The position numbers and the translations under genes are program-made. This document shows positions 19,016-26,426 of a stretch of DNA of 64,000 bases, one piece after another. Numbering within the stretch: the first letter of the stretch is position 1; each line of letters starts with the position of its first letter. The DNA is from Gemmatimonadota bacterium (GTDB lineage Bacteria > Gemmatimonadota > Gemmatimonadetes > Gemmatimonadales > Gemmatimonadaceae). The notes under the pieces are model-generated. The model did not search any database, had not been told where the DNA came from, and worked only from the letters and a program-made list of their open reading frames with translations. The DNA is taken from contig JAJPIS010000020.1 of NCBI GenBank assembly GCA_021324635.1, positions 1 to 64,000 on the forward strand. The letters run 5' to 3'.

Positions 19016-19840
19016 TTACGCCCGTGGCCGCAGTCGCTCGGCGCGTTCCGTCAGGCGCGGGGCTTCGAGACGGGTGAGCCAGTCGGCGAAGGCGCTCGTC
19101 GGCCCGCGCCAGCGGAGCGCGTCGACGGTCGCGAACAGGGGAGCGTCGGTGCGGAGCGTCGCGAGCGTCTTGAAGAGCAGCGCCGGCTCGCGGCTCGTCC
19201 CCAGGGCCTCGGGCGGGAACCGCTCGATCGGACCGTAGCGGTCGATGAGGCGGGCCGCGGTGACGGCGCCGATCCCCGCAACGCCGGGGTACCCGTCCTG
19301 GGGGTCGCCGGTGAGCGCCAGGAAGTCGGGGATGCGCTCCGGGTCGACGCCGAATTTCGCCCGCACGCCGGCGGCATTGCGGATCGCGCCGCTCCGCCGA
19401 TCCACCTGCACGACGCGATCGCCGCGGACGCACTGGGCGAGATCCTTGTCGTTGGCCCAGATGCAGACCTTCTCCACCTCGCTGCTCTCGGACGCCAGAT
19501 GCGCGGCCGACGCGAGGCCGTCATCCGCCTCCAGCTCCACCATCGGCCACACGACCACGCCGGCCGCCGCGAGCGCATCCTCGAGCGGCTGGAACTGCGC
19601 CGCCAGTGCCGGCTCGACCCCGTCGCCGGTCTTGTAGCCGGGCCAGAGGTCGTTCCGGAACGACTCGATCACATGGTCCGTCGCGACCCCGACGTGCGTC
19701 GCGCCCCCCTCGATCATCTCGAGCACCGTGCCGAGCACGCCGGCCACGGCCCCGAGCGGCGGATCCTCCTTCTTGAACCGGCGCAGGCCGTAGAAGTGAC
19801 GGAACAGCTCGTACGTGCCATCGATGAGATGAACCAGCAT
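19016..19840 (-). CDS. 5'-3' exonuclease/flap endonuclease (PolA N-terminal type)
   Basis: Stand-alone nuclease of about 274 residues, related to the 5'-nuclease domain of DNA polymerase I. It begins MLVHLIDGTYELFRHFYGL, with the first metal-binding aspartate in IDGT. Further acidic motifs are ATDHVIESFRNDLWPGYK, LEADDGLASAA and WANDKDLAQ. A helix-hairpin-helix segment with a DFLALTGDPQDGYPG loop and GVAGIGAVTAARLI follows. It likely removes flaps or primers during repair. An ATG eleven codons upstream (19873) is also open; I prefer the one at 19840 because the family fold begins there. The amidase gene lies 48 nt upstream on the same strand. Confidence 0.9.
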   Translation of the reverse strand: MLVHLIDGTYELFRHFYGLRRFKKEDPPLGAVAGVLGTVLEMIEGGATHVGVATDHVIESFRNDLWPGYKTGDGVEPALAAQFQPLEDALAAAGVVVWPMVELEADDGLASAAHLASESSEVEKVCIWANDKDLAQCVRGDRVVQVDRRSGAIRNAAGVRAKFGVDPERIPDFLALTGDPQDGYPGVAGIGAVTAARLIDRYGPIERFPPEALGTSREPALLFKTLATLRTDAPLFATVDALRWRGPTSAFADWLTRLEAPRLTERAERLRPRA

Positions 19841-19888
19841 GGGTCCCCTGGCCTCTTCCGCACTGTACGACATTCCCGTCCGGCACGA

Positions 19889-21589
19889 TCACGCGCGGTA
19901 CTCCATCCGGTCGAGCAGGGCAGCGCCATCGTCCAGGTCGACACCCGGCATGGTCCCGCCGCCAGCGCGACATTCGGGCAGCTCGACCCGCCCGCGGCAT
20001 GGAGACGGGGCCCACGATAATCCGCGTGGCGGCGGCACGAACCGGCGAGATCGCCGCTCGTACGCGTGCGCCAGCGCCAGGACGCGGGCGTCCTCGCCCG
20101 GCAGTCCGACGATCGACAGATTGAGCGCCGGCATCCCATCCGCGCCGAGTCCCGCCGGAACCGACACCTCGGGGAGGCCCAGCCAGTTGGCGTAGTCGAG
20201 CGCGGTCGGGATCTCCGGCCAGGGATCGACGGCCCGCGGGGCGTTGAACGGCATGGTCGGATACACCATCGCCGAGACCCGCGCCGCGCGCATCGAGGCC
20301 GCGAGCGCCGCCAGGACGGTGGCCCGCGAGCGGGCGAACGACCGACCCGCCGGGTCCTCCGCCATGGGCCGGTCGAGCAGCGGCTCGCATGCCTCGAACG
20401 TCTTCGGGAGCACGTCGTAGAACGCCCGATAGGCCGGGTACCCGCGGCGCACGGCGGCACGCGCGTCGTCCGTGCGGCCGGCAAAGTATCGGAGCAGCGC
20501 GTTCGCCGTGGGGGGCGGCGACCTGGGATCGACCGGCACGTCGCCGCGCGCGCGCGCCGCGGCCGCGAACGCATCCTCGACGGTCGCCCGGTCGACGGCG
20601 GGCGCGAACGGCTCGACCACCGCGCCCGCGGCCCGCAGGTCCCCGACGGCGCGGTCCCACGCGGCGACCGCCTCGGCGGCCATCCGCTCGCGCGGCACGT
20701 GCGCCTCGACCACCCCGAGTCGCACCCCGACGAGGGCTTCGTCGCTGAGCGCCGCCGGCGCAGTGTTCCACGGGCCCGCGCGCGTGAGCGGGTCCGACGG
20801 ATCCGCGCCCGCGACGGCGGCAAGGAGGATCGCCGTGTCGGCAACGCTCCGCGCGAGCGGCCCGTGCGTATCGAGATAGGGCCACGTGGGGATCACACCG
20901 GTGCGTGGGACGAGCCCGAAGGTCGGTTTCATGCCGACCACCCCGGTGAACTGCGCCGGGATGCGGTTGGATCCGCCGTCGTCGGTGCCGAGCGCCGCGA
21001 ACGCCATCCCGGTGGCCACCGCGACCGCCGACCCGGCGCTCGAGCCGCCCGGCGTGCGCGTGCCCGTGGGGTCGTGCGGGTTGAGGACCTGCCCGGTGTG
21101 ACTGCTGGTGCCGTTGCCGCGATAGGCGAAGTCGTCGGCCGCCGTCTTGCCCAGCACGATCGCCCCGGCCGCGCGCAGGCGCCGGACCTCTACCGCATCG
21201 CGCCGGACGGGGTCGGGGAAAAGGCGCGCCCACTCCGCGTTGGAGCCCGTCGTCGGGAGGCCCGCCATGTCGTAGATCGCCTTGGCAAAGACCGGCACAC
21301 CGTCGAGCGGGCCGCGCGACCGGCCCGCGCGCCGGCGCACATCGGCGGCGCGCGCATCGGACAGGGCCATGGCGGCGAGCGCGTCGATGGCGCGCCACCT
21401 GTGCCCCTGGACACGGCACCGATCGAGCGCGCGAGCGGTGACCTCGGAGGCGGTCCAGAGGCCACGACGGCGACCCGCCTGGTACGCCGCCACCGTGCCG
21501 TCGAGCGGGTCGCCGCCGATGAGCGCGGCGGTCGGCAGCGGCACCGCGATCAGTGCGGCGAGTTGGGCGAGGGCTTCGCGTCGAGTCAT
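19889..21589 (-). CDS. Amidase-signature hydrolase
   Basis: Enzyme of about 566 residues with the amidase signature fold. The catalytic Ser-cisSer-Lys triad is visible: Lys103 in VFAKAIYDMAG, the cis-serine in TPGGSSAGSAVAVATG (about Ser183), and the nucleophile Ser207 in LGTDDGGSNRIPA. The N-terminus (MTRREALAQLAALIAVPLP) resembles a weak Tat or Sec signal, so the enzyme may be exported. It should hydrolyse C-N amide bonds; the substrate is not evident. The last 50 residues beyond the fold are unusually Arg/Gly/Pro-rich. It has the same orientation as the exonuclease and could share its transcript, but the functions do not suggest a link. Confidence 0.88.
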   Translation of the reverse strand: MTRREALAQLAALIAVPLPTAALIGGDPLDGTVAAYQAGRRRGLWTASEVTARALDRCRVQGHRWRAIDALAAMALSDARAADVRRRAGRSRGPLDGVPVFAKAIYDMAGLPTTGSNAEWARLFPDPVRRDAVEVRRLRAAGAIVLGKTAADDFAYRGNGTSSHTGQVLNPHDPTGTRTPGGSSAGSAVAVATGMAFAALGTDDGGSNRIPAQFTGVVGMKPTFGLVPRTGVIPTWPYLDTHGPLARSVADTAILLAAVAGADPSDPLTRAGPWNTAPAALSDEALVGVRLGVVEAHVPRERMAAEAVAAWDRAVGDLRAAGAVVEPFAPAVDRATVEDAFAAAARARGDVPVDPRSPPPTANALLRYFAGRTDDARAAVRRGYPAYRAFYDVLPKTFEACEPLLDRPMAEDPAGRSFARSRATVLAALAASMRAARVSAMVYPTMPFNAPRAVDPWPEIPTALDYANWLGLPEVSVPAGLGADGMPALNLSIVGLPGEDARVLALAHAYERRSRRFVPPPRGLSWAPSPCRGRVELPECRAGGGTMPGVDLDDGAALLDRMEYRA

Positions 21590-21743
21590 GGGGATGGCCT
21601 AGCCCAATCATACATCACTTCCCCGGGCCGGATCCACCGTGATCCGCGGCTCGACGTGGGCGCGTTCGTCGCGATACTTTCCGAGCGGACGGCGCGGCGA
21701 CGCCATCCCGTGGCCACGGTCGCCGCACTCCAGGACATGATCG

Positions 21744-22259
21744 GTGACACCCATCGTGCTCAGCATCGGTGAGCTGACGGCCGCGCACTGGGCCCAGGTG
21801 CGACGGATCTACGAGCAGGGGCTGGCGACGGGCCACGCGAGCTTCGAGACGTCTGCGCCCAGCTGGGAGGCATGGGATGACGCGCACCTACCGTCGCCAC
21901 GCATCGTCGCGGTGCACGGGGGAGCGATCGTCGGGTGGGCTGCCCTCACTCCCGTCTCTCGCCGGCCGGTCTACGCGGGCGTCGCCGAGGTGAGCGTCTA
22001 TGTGGATCCCGCCCACCGGCGGGCCGGCGTCGGTCGACTGCTACTGAGCGAATTGGTGCGCCGGGCCGAGGCGGCCGGCCTGTGGACGTTGCAGGCCGGC
22101 ATCTTCCCCGAAAACGCGGCGAGCTGTCGGTTGCACGAGCGGTGCGGGTTTCGACTCGTCGGACGGCGTGAGCGCATCGGCCGGCACCACGGGGTCTGGC
22201 GAGATACCCTGCTGTACGAGCGCCGAGCGGCGCTGCCGGACAACGCGGGCCGGGGCTGA
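21744..22259 (+). CDS. GNAT acetyltransferase, phosphinothricin N-acetyltransferase-like
   Basis: Cytoplasmic acetyltransferase of about 171 residues starting at a GTG. It has the family layout of phosphinothricin/methionine sulfoximine acetyltransferases: IYEQGLATGHASFET near the N-terminus, GWAALTPVSRRPVYAGVAEVSVYVDPAHRR, then the acetyl-CoA loop RRAGVGRLLLSELVRRAE and GIFPENAASCRLHERCGFRLVGRRE. Family members acetylate the amino group of glutamate analogues. Housekeeping detoxification of such amino-acid analogues is the likely role, and substrate range is not predictable from the family match alone. Confidence 0.88.
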   Translation: MTPIVLSIGELTAAHWAQVRRIYEQGLATGHASFETSAPSWEAWDDAHLPSPRIVAVHGGAIVGWAALTPVSRRPVYAGVAEVSVYVDPAHRRAGVGRLLLSELVRRAEAAGLWTLQAGIFPENAASCRLHERCGFRLVGRRERIGRHHGVWRDTLLYERRAALPDNAGRG

Positions 22260-22292
22260 CGCGCGCGCGGTCGACCCCGGCCGCGCGGTCAG
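22256..22292. terminator. Hairpin between convergent genes
   Basis: CTGAC (22256-22260) pairs with GTCAG (22288-22292), and the adjoining CGCGCG runs pair after a single-base bulge. The hairpin spans the two stop codons of the acetyltransferase and the propeller gene. Confidence 0.35.
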
Positions 22293-22963
22293 TCGCGAGC
22301 GGCCTCGGGGGCGCGACTCGCCGCGGGGCGTCGCCGGGGCCGCCGCACGGCTCTCACCCGCCCGCTCGGGCCGCCCCCGCAGAAGAACCGATCACCGCCG
22401 TCCGACTCGAGCCCCGACACCTCGACGCCGGCCGGCATGGTGAGGCGCTCCAGCACCTCGCCCGTTCCGGCATCGATGCGGCGCACGTCACTCTCGTTGC
22501 CCTCGAGGGTCGCGTGCCACAACTCTCCGTCGACCCACGTCACGCCGGTGACGAACCGGTTCGACTCGATGGTGCGGAGAATCGTCCCGGTGTCCGGATC
22601 GATCTGGTGGATCTTTCGCTCGCGATAGTGGCCGACCCAGAGCGTCCCCTCCGCCCACGCGAGCCCCGAATCACCGCCGCCGGCCGGTGCCGGGATCGTG
22701 CCGAGGACGCGGCCGGTCTGCGGGTCGATCTTCTGGATGCGATCCTCGGCGATCTGAAACAGATGTCGGCCGTCGAACGCCGTCCCGGCATGCGCCGCGA
22801 CATCGATGGAGCGCGTCATCCGCCCGCTCGACGGATCGAGCGCCTTGAGCGTGTCGCCGGCAGCGAACCAGATCTGCTGCCCGTCGTAGGAGACCCCGTT
22901 GACCCGGTCGACACCTGGAAACGGTCCGTACTCCCGAATGATCTCGGCGCGCGATCGACGCAT
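22289..22963 (-). CDS. Glutamine cyclotransferase-like beta-propeller protein
   Basis: Small protein of about 224 residues built of repeats such as GLAWAEGTLWVGHYRERKIHQIDPDTG and VTWVDGELWHATLEGNESDVRRIDAGTG. This resembles plant-type glutamine cyclotransferase/SMP-30-like propellers, though it is shorter than a full five-blade enzyme. No signal peptide is present. The last 25 residues are Arg/Pro/Ala-rich and do not look folded. It starts 9 nt after the stop of the regulator gene upstream, so the two form a unit. Catalysis is uncertain; a ligand-binding role in sensing with the regulator is possible. Confidence 0.76.
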   Translation of the reverse strand: MRRSRAEIIREYGPFPGVDRVNGVSYDGQQIWFAAGDTLKALDPSSGRMTRSIDVAAHAGTAFDGRHLFQIAEDRIQKIDPQTGRVLGTIPAPAGGGDSGLAWAEGTLWVGHYRERKIHQIDPDTGTILRTIESNRFVTGVTWVDGELWHATLEGNESDVRRIDAGTGEVLERLTMPAGVEVSGLESDGGDRFFCGGGPSGRVRAVRRPRRRPAASRAPEAARD

Positions 22964-22972
22964 GCCCTGAGC

Positions 22973-24193
22973 TTAGCCGGTCGGCAGGGCCATCGGGAGT
23001 AACAAGGTCGTCGTGAATCCCAATAGCGGTGGAGTCATCCAGCGACGCGCGCGACCCCGGCCAACGGCGGTGACCTTGCCCGCCGCCGCGAGCGACTCGA
23101 GCGCGCGTTGCACGGTCCGCTGGCTGGCGCCCAACGCCAGCGCGAGGGCCGAGCTCGACCAGGACTCCCCATCGCCGAGCAGCGCGAGCACCGCGCCATG
23201 CTCATCGTCGACCGGGCGCGCCAGCACGACGACGTCCCGCGTGCGCCGCGGCGCCAGGGCAAAGCCGCGCGGCGTCGCGCTGATACTCGCCAGTCCCCGA
23301 ATCATCGCCCGCAACCGGCCGATCTCGACCCGCAGCCGCGCGCGATGTGACGCATCGGTGAACCTGGCGCCGAACGCGCATCGGAGCAGCTCATCGCGCG
23401 GTATCTCGTCGGGCCACGCGTCCGCTAGCGCCCGCGCGAGCGCGAACAGCACCGGACGTCGGGCGAGGAGGACCACCGTCCCCTCCTGACGCACGGCGTA
23501 CCGGCAGGCGTCGACGACCAGGGTTCGCGATGCGAGGAGCCGTTCGACCTCCTCCAGGCGGAGAAGTCGCTCCTCCCGGCGCGACACGAGGCGCGCCGCC
23601 GGGACGTCGAGCACGCGACGTGCGCTCTCGACCTCGGCGAGGAGTGCGGGGATCCCGGCCCGACGGGCGGCCACCGCGGCCCGGGTCAGCGCCGCCCGCG
23701 CCACCTCCGTCCGCAGGCGCCTAACGGCGATCGCCGCCGTCATCAGCTCGTGCGTGGCCTGCGACCTGGGCTGCGCCGGGACCGGATCGAGCGTCGCGAG
23801 CATCTGGTCGGCCGCATCCAGTTCGCCGATCAGGATGCGCCGACGCACCTCGACGTACCGCGCGTGGGCGGCGTTGACCGGATCCCCATGTTGCTCGAGC
23901 ACCGCTCCAGCCGTGCGGAGTGCGGCCCCCGGCCAGCCCAGATCGCGCGAGGCGAGCGCGACCTCGGCCTCGGCGACCACGCACCGAGCCCGGGCCACCA
24001 CCTCCCTCGCGCCAAACGCACGCCTCGCGCGCCGGAGCAGCTCCCTCGCGCGCGAGAGGTCGCCGAGCTGGGCCAGGGCGATGCCTCGCAAGGCGAGCGC
24101 CGGCGGATCGTCGCGGAGCGCGACCCGCTTCAGCGCGCCGAGCGGGTCGCCCGCCGTGAGTGCCCGTGCGGCCGCCGTGATCAGGGAATCCAT
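22973..24193 (-). CDS. Helix-turn-helix regulator with TPR-like N-terminal region
   Basis: Cytoplasmic protein of about 406 residues. The first 210 residues are alpha-helical with TPR-like periodicity, for example LALRGIALAQLGDLSRARELLRRARRAF. The central part holds PDEIPRDELLRCAFGARFTDASHRARLRVEIGRLR, which reads like a winged-helix DNA-binding region. Near the C-terminus (about 340-390) is another helix-turn-helix: SSSALALALGASQRTVQRALESLAAAGKV. No sensor or receiver domain is seen. It is divergent from the DUF899/DUF2182 pair and upstream of the cyclotransferase-like gene, so it probably regulates this set. Confidence 0.76.
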   Translation of the reverse strand: MDSLITAAARALTAGDPLGALKRVALRDDPPALALRGIALAQLGDLSRARELLRRARRAFGAREVVARARCVVAEAEVALASRDLGWPGAALRTAGAVLEQHGDPVNAAHARYVEVRRRILIGELDAADQMLATLDPVPAQPRSQATHELMTAAIAVRRLRTEVARAALTRAAVAARRAGIPALLAEVESARRVLDVPAARLVSRREERLLRLEEVERLLASRTLVVDACRYAVRQEGTVVLLARRPVLFALARALADAWPDEIPRDELLRCAFGARFTDASHRARLRVEIGRLRAMIRGLASISATPRGFALAPRRTRDVVVLARPVDDEHGAVLALLGDGESWSSSALALALGASQRTVQRALESLAAAGKVTAVGRGRARRWMTPPLLGFTTTLLLPMALPTG

Positions 24194-24320
24194 TGGAATC
24201 GCGCCACACTTGTCACTCTCACCCCGGACACCGTCGACGCTACATCTCCCTCACGACCACCGGCCAACCGGGCCACCGAGATCACGATCACGCTTGCGAC
24301 ACCCGAGAGGAGACGCTTCG

Positions 24321-25100
24321 ATGCCCACCACACAGAAAGCAGCACACCCAACTGCGACGCGGCAGGAGTGGCTCGCTGCACGGCTCGAGCTGCTCGAGGC
24401 CGAAAAGGAGCTCACGCGCCGGAGCGACGACCTCGCGCGACGGCGCCAGGCGCTGCCGTGGGTGCGGGTCGAGAAACCCTACCGGTTCGACACGGACGAG
24501 GGCCCCGCCTCCCTGGCCGATCTGTTCCGCGGCCGCTCGCAGCTCCTCGTCTATCACTTCATGTTCGGCCCCGACTACACGGCAGGGTGTCCATCCTGCT
24601 CGGCGATCGCCGACGGATTCAACGGGTTCGTCGTGCACCTCGCCCACCACGATGTCACCCTGTCGGCGGTCTCCCGGGCCCCGCTCCCCAAGCTCCAGGC
24701 GTACAAGCGGCGGATGGGCTGGACATTCCCCTGGGCGTCGTCGTTCGGAAGCGACTTCAACCCCGACTTCAGTGTCGGGTTCAGCGAGCAGGAGCAGCGA
24801 CAGGGCGTCGAGTACAACTACCGGCGGGGGAAGCCGTTGCAGGTGCGGACCGGCGAGACGGCGCCGGTCTCGGTGCACGCCGGCATGTGCGGGACCGACA
24901 CCGCCACCTACACGCGCGAGTTGCCGGGCATGAGTGCCTTCGTGCTCGAGGACGGCGTCGTCTATCACACCTACTCCAGCTACGCGCGAGGCCTCGACGG
25001 CCTCTGGGGAATGTACCAGTGGCTGGACCGGGCACCTCTGGGGCGGAACGAGACGGCCGGCCCCTGGTGGCGCCGGCACGACGAGTACGCCACCCGCTGA
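24321..25100 (+). CDS. DUF899 thioredoxin-fold protein
   Basis: Protein of about 259 residues; the ATG at 24321 follows AGAGGAG. It matches DUF899, a thioredoxin-fold family: RQEWLAARLELLEAEKELTR at the N-terminus, WVRVEKPYRFDTDEG, then LVYHFMFGPDYTAGCPSCSAIADGFNG, whose CxxC (CPSC) sits where a redox motif would be, and SSYARGLDGLWGMYQWLDRAP near the C-terminus. A redox role is suggested by the fold but not proven. It has no signal peptide. The DUF2182 membrane gene follows after 8 nt, and this pairing recurs in other bacteria. Confidence 0.9.
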   Translation: MPTTQKAAHPTATRQEWLAARLELLEAEKELTRRSDDLARRRQALPWVRVEKPYRFDTDEGPASLADLFRGRSQLLVYHFMFGPDYTAGCPSCSAIADGFNGFVVHLAHHDVTLSAVSRAPLPKLQAYKRRMGWTFPWASSFGSDFNPDFSVGFSEQEQRQGVEYNYRRGKPLQVRTGETAPVSVHAGMCGTDTATYTRELPGMSAFVLEDGVVYHTYSSYARGLDGLWGMYQWLDRAPLGRNETAGPWWRRHDEYATR

Positions 25101-25108
25101 GGGAGATC

Positions 25109-25951
25109 GTGACGTCCGCTCCGACCGGGCATGTCGGGCCCGCGCGCGACGTGCGCTCCCCGCGCGCGTCGAAGCACACGGTCCTCGGCACATCGGCGCT
25201 GCTCTGCCTCGCCAGCGCAGTGGTGACGGTCCACTGGAGTACGTCCATGACGGCCATGGGCGGGCGCGCGATGCCCGGCGGCTGGACACTCTCCATGGCC
25301 TGGAGGCCGATGCCCGGGGAGAGCTGGGTAGCCGTCTCGATCTCCCGGCTCGGGATGTGGGTCGCGATGATGGTGGCGATGATGCTGCCGTCCGTAGCGC
25401 CAACGCTGTCGCGCTACCACGAAACCGTTGGCCAGACCGTCAGCCGCTCCGCTGCACGCCGGGCCGGTCGGCTGACGTGGCTGGCTGGGGCAGCGTACTT
25501 CGTCGTCTGGGCCGGAGTCGGGACGGTCGTGATCCCCGTCGGGGTGGCGCTGGCGGCGCTCGTCGGACGGGACGCCGCGCTCGCGCGGGCGGCGCCGGTC
25601 GCGGCCGGTGTGGTGGTGCTCGTCGCCGGGCTGCTCCAGTTCACCACCTGGAAGGCCCGTCAGCTCGCCGGCTGTCGACCGACGTCGATGGCCTGCCGGT
25701 CGCTGGCGCCCGACGCCGCCGCGGCGTGGCGCTACGGCCTGCACCTCGGTCTCCGGTGCAGCGCGTGCAGTGCCGGCCTCGCGGCCGCGCTCCTCGTCGT
25801 CGGGATGATGGATCTCCGCCTCATGGGCGCGGCGGCCGTAGCCAGCGCCGCCGAACGCCTCGCACCGCGAGGTGAACCGGCGGCGCGGGCCGTCGGCGTC
25901 GCTCTCGTGATCGCAGGTGTGGTCCTGCTCGCGCAGGCCGGCACTCGGTGA
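25109..25951 (+). CDS. DUF2182 integral membrane protein
   Basis: Membrane protein of about 280 residues starting at a GTG with GGGAG upstream. It has about six hydrophobic segments. A conserved Met-rich segment GMWVAMMVAMMLPSVAPTL is typical of DUF2182, described as a predicted metal-binding membrane family. The C-terminal half contains CRPTSMACRSLAPDAAAAWR and HLGLRCSACSAGLAAALL with clustered cysteines. It lies directly behind the DUF899 gene and is presumably co-expressed with it. The metal and the reaction are unknown. Confidence 0.87.
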   Translation: MTSAPTGHVGPARDVRSPRASKHTVLGTSALLCLASAVVTVHWSTSMTAMGGRAMPGGWTLSMAWRPMPGESWVAVSISRLGMWVAMMVAMMLPSVAPTLSRYHETVGQTVSRSAARRAGRLTWLAGAAYFVVWAGVGTVVIPVGVALAALVGRDAALARAAPVAAGVVVLVAGLLQFTTWKARQLAGCRPTSMACRSLAPDAAAAWRYGLHLGLRCSACSAGLAAALLVVGMMDLRLMGAAAVASAAERLAPRGEPAARAVGVALVIAGVVLLAQAGTR

Positions 25952-25952
25952 G

Positions 25953-25976
25953 CCTCGCTCGGGAGTCCGAGCGAGG
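25953..25976. terminator. Bidirectional hairpin between convergent genes
   Basis: A perfect 10-bp stem (CCTCGCTCGG at 25953-25962, CCGAGCGAGG at 25967-25976) with a GAGT loop sits directly after the DUF2182 stop codon and before the convergent DUF1801 stop at 25996. Confidence 0.7.
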
Positions 25977-25995
25977 GACGGACTCCCGACGCCCC

Positions 25996-26415
25996 TCAGG
26001 ACTTCGTGCGCTTCGACCGTTTCGCCTTGCCGGCACGGTTGAGCGCGACCGCGTCCCGAACGAGCGCCTTGAAGGCCGACGCATCGACCTCCTCTCCCTC
26101 GCGGATATCGATCGCGCGGCGGGTGTTCCCGTCGAGGCTGGAGTTGAAGAGCCGGGCCGGATCGCGCAGCGACGCACCCTTGGCGAAGGTCAGCTTCACG
26201 ACCGCCTTGTAGGTCTCGCCGGTGCAGATGATGCCATCGTGCGCCCAGACGGGGGTCCCCATCCACTTCCACTCCTCGACCACGTCCGGGTCCGCTTCCG
26301 TGATGAGCCTGCGCATTCGGTCGAGAGTCTTCCCGCGCCAGCCCCCGAGCTCGGCGATCCGATTCGTGATGAGCGCCGATGCCGACTGGCCCTGGCTCGC
26401 GTCAGTCTTCGCCAT
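25996..26415 (-). CDS. DUF1801 protein
   Basis: Protein of about 139 residues with the DUF1801 core: RGKTLDRMRRLITEADPDVVEEWKWMGTPVWAHDGIICTGETYKAVVKLTFAKGASL is spread over residues 27-84. The C-terminal tail is lysine-rich (AKRSKRTKS). This belongs to the variant in which a substrate-like or ligand pocket is expected but no function has been shown. It lies 11 nt downstream of the tricorn-like protease gene and on the same strand, so it may be read from the same transcript. Confidence 0.85.
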   Translation of the reverse strand: MAKTDASQGQSASALITNRIAELGGWRGKTLDRMRRLITEADPDVVEEWKWMGTPVWAHDGIICTGETYKAVVKLTFAKGASLRDPARLFNSSLDGNTRRAIDIREGEEVDASAFKALVRDAVALNRAGKAKRSKRTKS

Positions 26416-26426
26416 GCCCCTGATCC

